Positions 60,401 to 64,000 of a stretch of DNA of 64,000 nucleotides are shown here, piece after piece; position 1 is the first letter of the stretch; every line of letters begins with the position of its first letter. The DNA comes from Gammaproteobacteria bacterium (GTDB lineage Bacteria; Pseudomonadota; Gammaproteobacteria; Steroidobacterales; Woeseiaceae), in contig JAHZJK010000001.1 in assembly GCA_022600955.1 (NCBI GenBank), forward strand, positions 1-64,000, given 5' to 3'. Made by a program: the position numbers and the translations under genes. The notes beneath the pieces are model-generated. The model searched no databases. It was not told the DNA's origin and was given only the letters and a program-made list of their open reading frames with translations.

Positions 60401-62686
60401 ATGTTGGTTCGTGTCTGTCTGTTATTGCTTGCCGGTGGTATCGCGGCGCAGCATAGCAGGGTTCTTCTCTCCTCGGACCATCGCGCGGTGCTTTTAGTTG
60501 CGGTTGCGGCATGTTTTTGTTGCAGACGCCTGCGAGGCGCTGGCCTTGTTTTGCTTGGCTACTGGCTGTTGATGGGCGCAGGTGCAGATGTAATCGATGC
60601 CCGTCTGCAACCTCGATATGCCGGGGACAGCCTGCTCACCACGGTTTCGATCTGCAGCGCGGCGAAGACTGTGGCAGGTAGCAGCACGTTTTGCGTGTCA
60701 CCACTCAGCGACAAACGCCTTCCGACGCGTTCCAGTGTCAGTTGGTACATGCCGGCTGTCACACCCGGAGTCGGCGAAGTATGGCAGCTCGAGCTGCGCC
60801 TGCGCCGCCCGCGGGGCTTGCGTAACCCAGGGACATTTGACCGGGAGACGTGGCTGTTCCGCAAGAAGATTCATGCGACTGGCTACGTTGTTACGGGGAA
60901 GCGGAATCAGCGTCTCGCTGTTGCAACACTCTCGCTTACGGACACTTTTCGACGCGACTTTGTCGAGCAGGCATATCGGGCGAGCGACAGCGCTGCAGCG
61001 GTGTTGTCCGCTGTTGGCGTCGGCGAGAGAGCTTCAATTTCCCGTGAGCAGTGGGATCGCTATGCTGAAACGGGGACCAGCCACCTGATGGCGATCTCGG
61101 GTCTGCATATCGGGCTTGCAGCGGCATTCGCTGCCGTCGCGGGTATCGTTTTCTCGGGATGGTTGCGCTTGCCGGGCAATCCTCGAACATATGGTGTAGC
61201 TGCAGGTTGCCTGTTCGCCCTGGTCTATGCGCTATTGTCGGGATTTGGGGTGCCTGCACAACGCGCGGTCCTCATGCTGTGGAGCGCTCTTGTTCTGTTG
61301 CTGTGGCGGCGGCGAACAAATGCTGTTGCAATCCTCGCGGCTGCGGCGATCGTCGTGTTTGTCGGCAATCCACTCGCGCTGCTCGCACCCGGCTTTAGCC
61401 TCTCGTTCGCCGCAGTGCTGGTGTTGATCAAGATAGCTGCGGAGTTTCAGGGCCGCGCGCAGGGCAGGCTGGTGCGACGCCTGCTTGCGTTGCGCGCCCT
61501 GGTCAAAATGCAGTGGGCGTTACTATTCGGGCTTTTGCCGTTCACGGTTCTCTGGTTCGATCGAATTGCATTCGCGGCACCCGTCGTCAATCTGATTGTC
61601 GTGCCTGTTTTTAGTGCGATCACCGCGCCGCTTGCATTGCTCGGGATGCTCACGTTGCCGGCGTCGAATGATTTGAGCCTGCAACTGCTCAAAGCTGCCG
61701 CCCTGAGCGTTGACGCTATCGAGGATGTCATTGCATGGTTTGCGGCTTTCGACTTCCTGAGCGCCGAGATCGTCGAACCGCGCGGCGTCATGTGGTGCGT
61801 GCTATGCCTGCCGGTGTTATGGGTCGTCTTGCCACGCGGATGGCCCGGGCGCTGGATCGCGATTATCGCAGTAGCCCATATCGTCAGCTATCGGCCAATA
61901 CCGGTACCAACGGGCTGCTTCGATACTGATGTACTGGACGTCGGCCAGGGGCTGGCGGTGGTTGTTCGCAGCCAGTCAAAGATCCTGCTGTTTGATACGG
62001 GGGTGCGCTATCGCAATGGCGGCAGCGTGGCGGAGCAGGTATTGCTACCGTTTCTTGGCAGCCAGTCTCAAGAACGTATCGACGTGCTTGTGGTATCGCA
62101 TGCTGATGATGATCATGCAGGTGGCGTAGCGCCTTTGCTGAAGTCATTGCCGGTTGGCCATGTCTACTCCGGAGAGCCGTTGCGACCGGACGTCAACAAT
62201 CTCTCACGATGCAAAGCCGGGATGTCGTGGCGGCTGGACGGAGTCGATGTCCACATCCTGCATCCGTCCAGGCCGGGCCTAAGCGGAAACAACGCGTCCT
62301 GTGTATTGCAGGTTGTGGTGGGCGACTATCGAATGCTCCTGACAGGCGACATCGAGTCTGCTGCGGAGCGGCAATTGCTGAAATTCGCCGACATACAGTC
62401 CGATATCGTCATAATCCCACATCACGGCAGCGCCACGTCCTCAACGCCGGCTTTTGTCGAAGCGACGCGGCCGCGGGTCGCCATTGCGTCGGCCGGCTTT
62501 GCCAATCGCTGGAACTTCCCCAAGACGTCTGTGGTCCGCCGTTGGCAGAGTATCGGCGCACGTGTCTACACAACTGCAGAATCAGGTGCGTTAAGCTTCA
62601 GAGTGTGTGAGAAATCAGGTGTTTCAGCGATAGTTGAGCAGCGCCTGGCCAGACAACGATTCTGGCATGATGGATTAATGCCCTAG
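60401..62686 (+). CDS. comEC: ComEC/Rec2 DNA-uptake channel protein
   Basis: Inner-membrane channel for single-stranded DNA during natural transformation; 761 residues. An N-terminal DUF4131 region, the competence transmembrane core (~210-480, HLMAISGLHIGL), and a C-terminal metallo-beta-lactamase-like domain (DVLDVGQGLAVVV, SHADDDHAGG, HHGSATSSTPAF) are present, in the order expected of full-length ComEC. Presence alone does not prove competence. It heads the comEC-exbB-exbD-msbA arrangement common in gammaproteobacteria. Confidence 0.94.
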   Translation: MLVRVCLLLLAGGIAAQHSRVLLSSDHRAVLLVAVAACFCCRRLRGAGLVLLGYWLLMGAGADVIDARLQPRYAGDSLLTTVSICSAAKTVAGSSTFCVSPLSDKRLPTRSSVSWYMPAVTPGVGEVWQLELRLRRPRGLRNPGTFDRETWLFRKKIHATGYVVTGKRNQRLAVATLSLTDTFRRDFVEQAYRASDSAAAVLSAVGVGERASISREQWDRYAETGTSHLMAISGLHIGLAAAFAAVAGIVFSGWLRLPGNPRTYGVAAGCLFALVYALLSGFGVPAQRAVLMLWSALVLLLWRRRTNAVAILAAAAIVVFVGNPLALLAPGFSLSFAAVLVLIKIAAEFQGRAQGRLVRRLLALRALVKMQWALLFGLLPFTVLWFDRIAFAAPVVNLIVVPVFSAITAPLALLGMLTLPASNDLSLQLLKAAALSVDAIEDVIAWFAAFDFLSAEIVEPRGVMWCVLCLPVLWVVLPRGWPGRWIAIIAVAHIVSYRPIPVPTGCFDTDVLDVGQGLAVVVRSQSKILLFDTGVRYRNGGSVAEQVLLPFLGSQSQERIDVLVVSHADDDHAGGVAPLLKSLPVGHVYSGEPLRPDVNNLSRCKAGMSWRLDGVDVHILHPSRPGLSGNNASCVLQVVVGDYRMLLTGDIESAAERQLLKFADIQSDIVIIPHHGSATSSTPAFVEATRPRVAIASAGFANRWNFPKTSVVRRWQSIGARVYTTAESGALSFRVCEKSGVSAIVEQRLARQRFWHDGLMP

Positions 62687-62767
62687 GCATTGAAAAAGCT
62701 GGCGTTTCGGCGAGAATTTTCGTCGCGGTCGCTGTATATTTCCTTTTTCCACCTCGTTCAGGTTCCC

Positions 62768-63382
62768 ATGGTTGAGATCGTAAAATCCGGCGGCTGGTTG
62801 ATGTTGCCAATAATCCTTTGCGCGATAGTCGCAATGGGGATCATTCTTGAGCGTTTCTGGACGCTCCAGCAAAAACGCGTCATTCCTGAAGACCTGACAA
62901 GCAAGGTCTGGGGTTGGGTCAAGAAAGACCAGCTGGACCAGAAACAGATTCAGAGTTTGCACCAGGGCTCCGCGCTGGGACAGATTCTCGCCGCAGGCCT
63001 GATCAACCGTGATCGCGACCGTGTCGTTCTGAAGGATTCGATTGAGGATACCGGGCGTCATGTCGTGCACGAACTGGAACGCTATCTCGAAACACTGGGG
63101 ACGGTAGCAGCTGTGTCACCGTTGCTGGGACTCCTTGGCACCGTGATCGGTATGGTCGAGGTGTTTACCGAGATAACAACCCATGGCGTCGGCAACCCGA
63201 CCGCGCTGGCGGGTGGCATCGCGCAGGCATTGATAACGACGGCCGCTGGCCTGACAGTTGCGATTCCGGCATTGATCGGCTACCGCCACTACCGGACCCG
63301 CGTTGATACTCTGGTTGTCGATATGGAAAAAGAGGCCATCAAACTCGTCGAAGCGCTGCACCGGCGCTCGAACAGTGGGTAA
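62768..63382 (+). CDS. exbB: ExbB/TolQ-family proton channel protein
   Basis: 204 residues, MotA/TolQ/ExbB family with three transmembrane helices (first ~9-28, others ~105-170). The conserved segment TVAAVSPLLGLLGTVIGMVEVF and the helix with the Thr-rich GIAQALITTAAGLTVAIPALI are typical. With ExbD it converts the proton gradient into movement for TonB-like or, in this position, unknown cargo. ATG 62768 is used; the frame extends upstream to 62690 but homologues start with the short MVEIVKSGGW. Confidence 0.93.
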   Translation: MVEIVKSGGWLMLPIILCAIVAMGIILERFWTLQQKRVIPEDLTSKVWGWVKKDQLDQKQIQSLHQGSALGQILAAGLINRDRDRVVLKDSIEDTGRHVVHELERYLETLGTVAAVSPLLGLLGTVIGMVEVFTEITTHGVGNPTALAGGIAQALITTAAGLTVAIPALIGYRHYRTRVDTLVVDMEKEAIKLVEALHRRSNSG

Positions 63383-63385
63383 GCA

Positions 63386-63808
63386 ATGAAGCTCAATCTG
63401 CGACCAAGGGCGCAGCCAGAGGTGAATCTCACATCGCTTATCGATGTCGTATTTCTGTTGCTGATTTTTTTCATGGTATCGACGAGCTTCGTCAAGCAGT
63501 CACAAATCAACATCAGTTTGCCTGAGGCTGAATCCACGGCGGTGACGGAAGAGCCGCCTGAGACTATCGATATCATGATTACCGAAACAGGTACGTATCT
63601 CGTCAATGGACGGGAGCTGATCAACAATCGGGCAGAGACTATTCGCAATGCACTGCAGAAAGTGTCGGTCGGGCGAAATGACCTGCCGATGACGATCAGT
63701 GCCGATGCGAATGCAAAGCATCAGCACGTCGTGACGGCAATGGATGTTGCAGGGCGGCTTGGGTTTACGCAGATCAGTATCGCCACTGTTAGTGAAAGCG
63801 TTGACTAA
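63386..63808 (+). CDS. exbD: ExbD/TolR-family protein
   Basis: 140 residues. Short cytoplasmic part, single transmembrane helix (~22-40) with the conserved protonatable Asp in LTSLIDVVFLLLIFFMV, then a periplasmic domain ending in the GFTQISIATV strand. It pairs with the adjacent exbB three bases upstream. The exbB-exbD-msbA location suggests help to lipid or envelope transport, a context known in other gammaproteobacteria but not a proven function. Confidence 0.94.
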   Translation: MKLNLRPRAQPEVNLTSLIDVVFLLLIFFMVSTSFVKQSQINISLPEAESTAVTEEPPETIDIMITETGTYLVNGRELINNRAETIRNALQKVSVGRNDLPMTISADANAKHQHVVTAMDVAGRLGFTQISIATVSESVD

Positions 63809-64000
63809 GACCATCGACACACAGGTTCGCGATATTTATGGCCGGCTCTGGCATTACGTAACGCCTCACAAATTGATTGGATTTGTCGCTGTTGTCGGAA
63901 TGGCCGCGACCGCCGTGATTGAGGCAGGTCTGGTCGCGTTGCTCCAGCCATTGACCGATGAAGCGCTGGTAGCGAAGAACCTCGAGACCGCGCGGTGGAT
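63792..64000 (+). CDS. msbA: Lipid A export ATP-binding/permease MsbA, 5' part (truncated by window)
   Basis: First ~69 residues of an MsbA-type ABC exporter, which flips lipid A-core across the inner membrane. The visible part reads YGRLWHYVTPHKLIGFVAVVGMAATAVIEAGLVALLQPLTDEAL, the N-terminal cytoplasmic helix and first transmembrane helix typical of MsbA (pattern given in pieces: YGRLW, VTPHKL, GLVALLQPLTDE). The ATP-binding domain lies beyond 64000. The start is either GTG 63792 or TTG 63801, both overlapping exbD. The comEC-exbB-exbD-msbA order supports the call. Confidence 0.85.
   Translation, partial: MKALTKTIDTQVRDIYGRLWHYVTPHKLIGFVAVVGMAATAVIEAGLVALLQPLTDEALVAKNLETARW

Overview
This window is a core chromosomal region of a gammaproteobacterium, roughly 55% GC by eye, very gene-dense (about 70 protein genes, no intergenic gap over 300 bases). 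The gammaproteobacterial assignment rests on gene order: bamA-skp-lpx, pyrG-kdsA-eno-ftsB, surE-pcm-yqaA-nlpD-rpoS, rpoE-rseABC-lepA-lepB-rnc-era-recO-pdxJ-acpS, nagZ-methylthioinosine phosphorylase, csiV-mfd, lolC/E/D and comEC-exbB-exbD-msbA. An RpfE-like gene followed by recJ-prfB-lysS recalls Xanthomonadales and other early-branching gammaproteobacteria. I cannot name the genus. No tRNA, rRNA, CRISPR, insertion sequence, prophage or recognisable defence system is visible.

Layout. 1-4.1 kb: outer-membrane assembly and lipid A (bamA 3' end, skp, lpxD, lpxA, lpxB); fabZ, usually between lpxD and lpxA, is absent. 4.1-14.9 kb: rnhB, dnaE, accA, tilS, then after a long hairpin pyrG, kdsA, eno, ftsB, all on the plus strand with many 4-base ATGA/GTGA overlaps. 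ftsB is followed directly by truD, without the usual ispD-ispF. 15.9-22.9 kb: an accessory block breaking the usual truD-surE link: a DUF4124 protein, a membrane-anchored SGNH-hydrolase-like protein, a DUF418 membrane protein, a GNAT acetyltransferase, a DUF3617 protein, aquaporin Z, a transglutaminase-like protein coupled to a DUF350 membrane protein, and an Smr-domain protein. 23.0-26.7 kb: surE, pcm, yqaA, nlpD and a short rpoS. 26.7-32.4 kb: Mth938-like gene, RpfE-like gene, recJ, prfB with its programmed frameshift, lysS.

32.4-37.4 kb is a succinate dehydrogenase island: ygfZ (divergent), an SDHAF4-type assembly factor, sdhC, sdhD, sdhA, sdhB, sdhE and a ygfX-like gene, so structural genes and three maturation factors are packed together. 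37.5-40.5 kb: envelope-stress sigma factor RpoE with RseA, RseB, RseC and a glutaredoxin-like protein, preceded by a plausible RpoE-type promoter. 40.6-47.2 kb: lepA, lepB, a DUF4845 gene, rnc, era, recO, pdxJ, acpS. 47.2-56.5 kb: a PolB-like exonuclease, rlmD, nagZ, methylthioinosine phosphorylase, a degenerate GGDEF protein, then csiV, mfd and a small secreted protein on the minus strand. 56.6-64 kb: lipoprotein-release transporter genes, a DUF2062 gene, comEC, exbB, exbD and the start of msbA.

Most of the window is conserved housekeeping and envelope biogenesis. I did not find a convincing wholly new multi-gene system. The best leads are the compact SDH assembly module, a GGDEF protein that has lost catalytic residues but keeps its c-di-GMP inhibitory-site motif, an RF2 with SPY instead of SPF, an LpxA carrying the methionine acyl-chain ruler, the pyrG leader hairpin, and the DUF350/transglutaminase pair.
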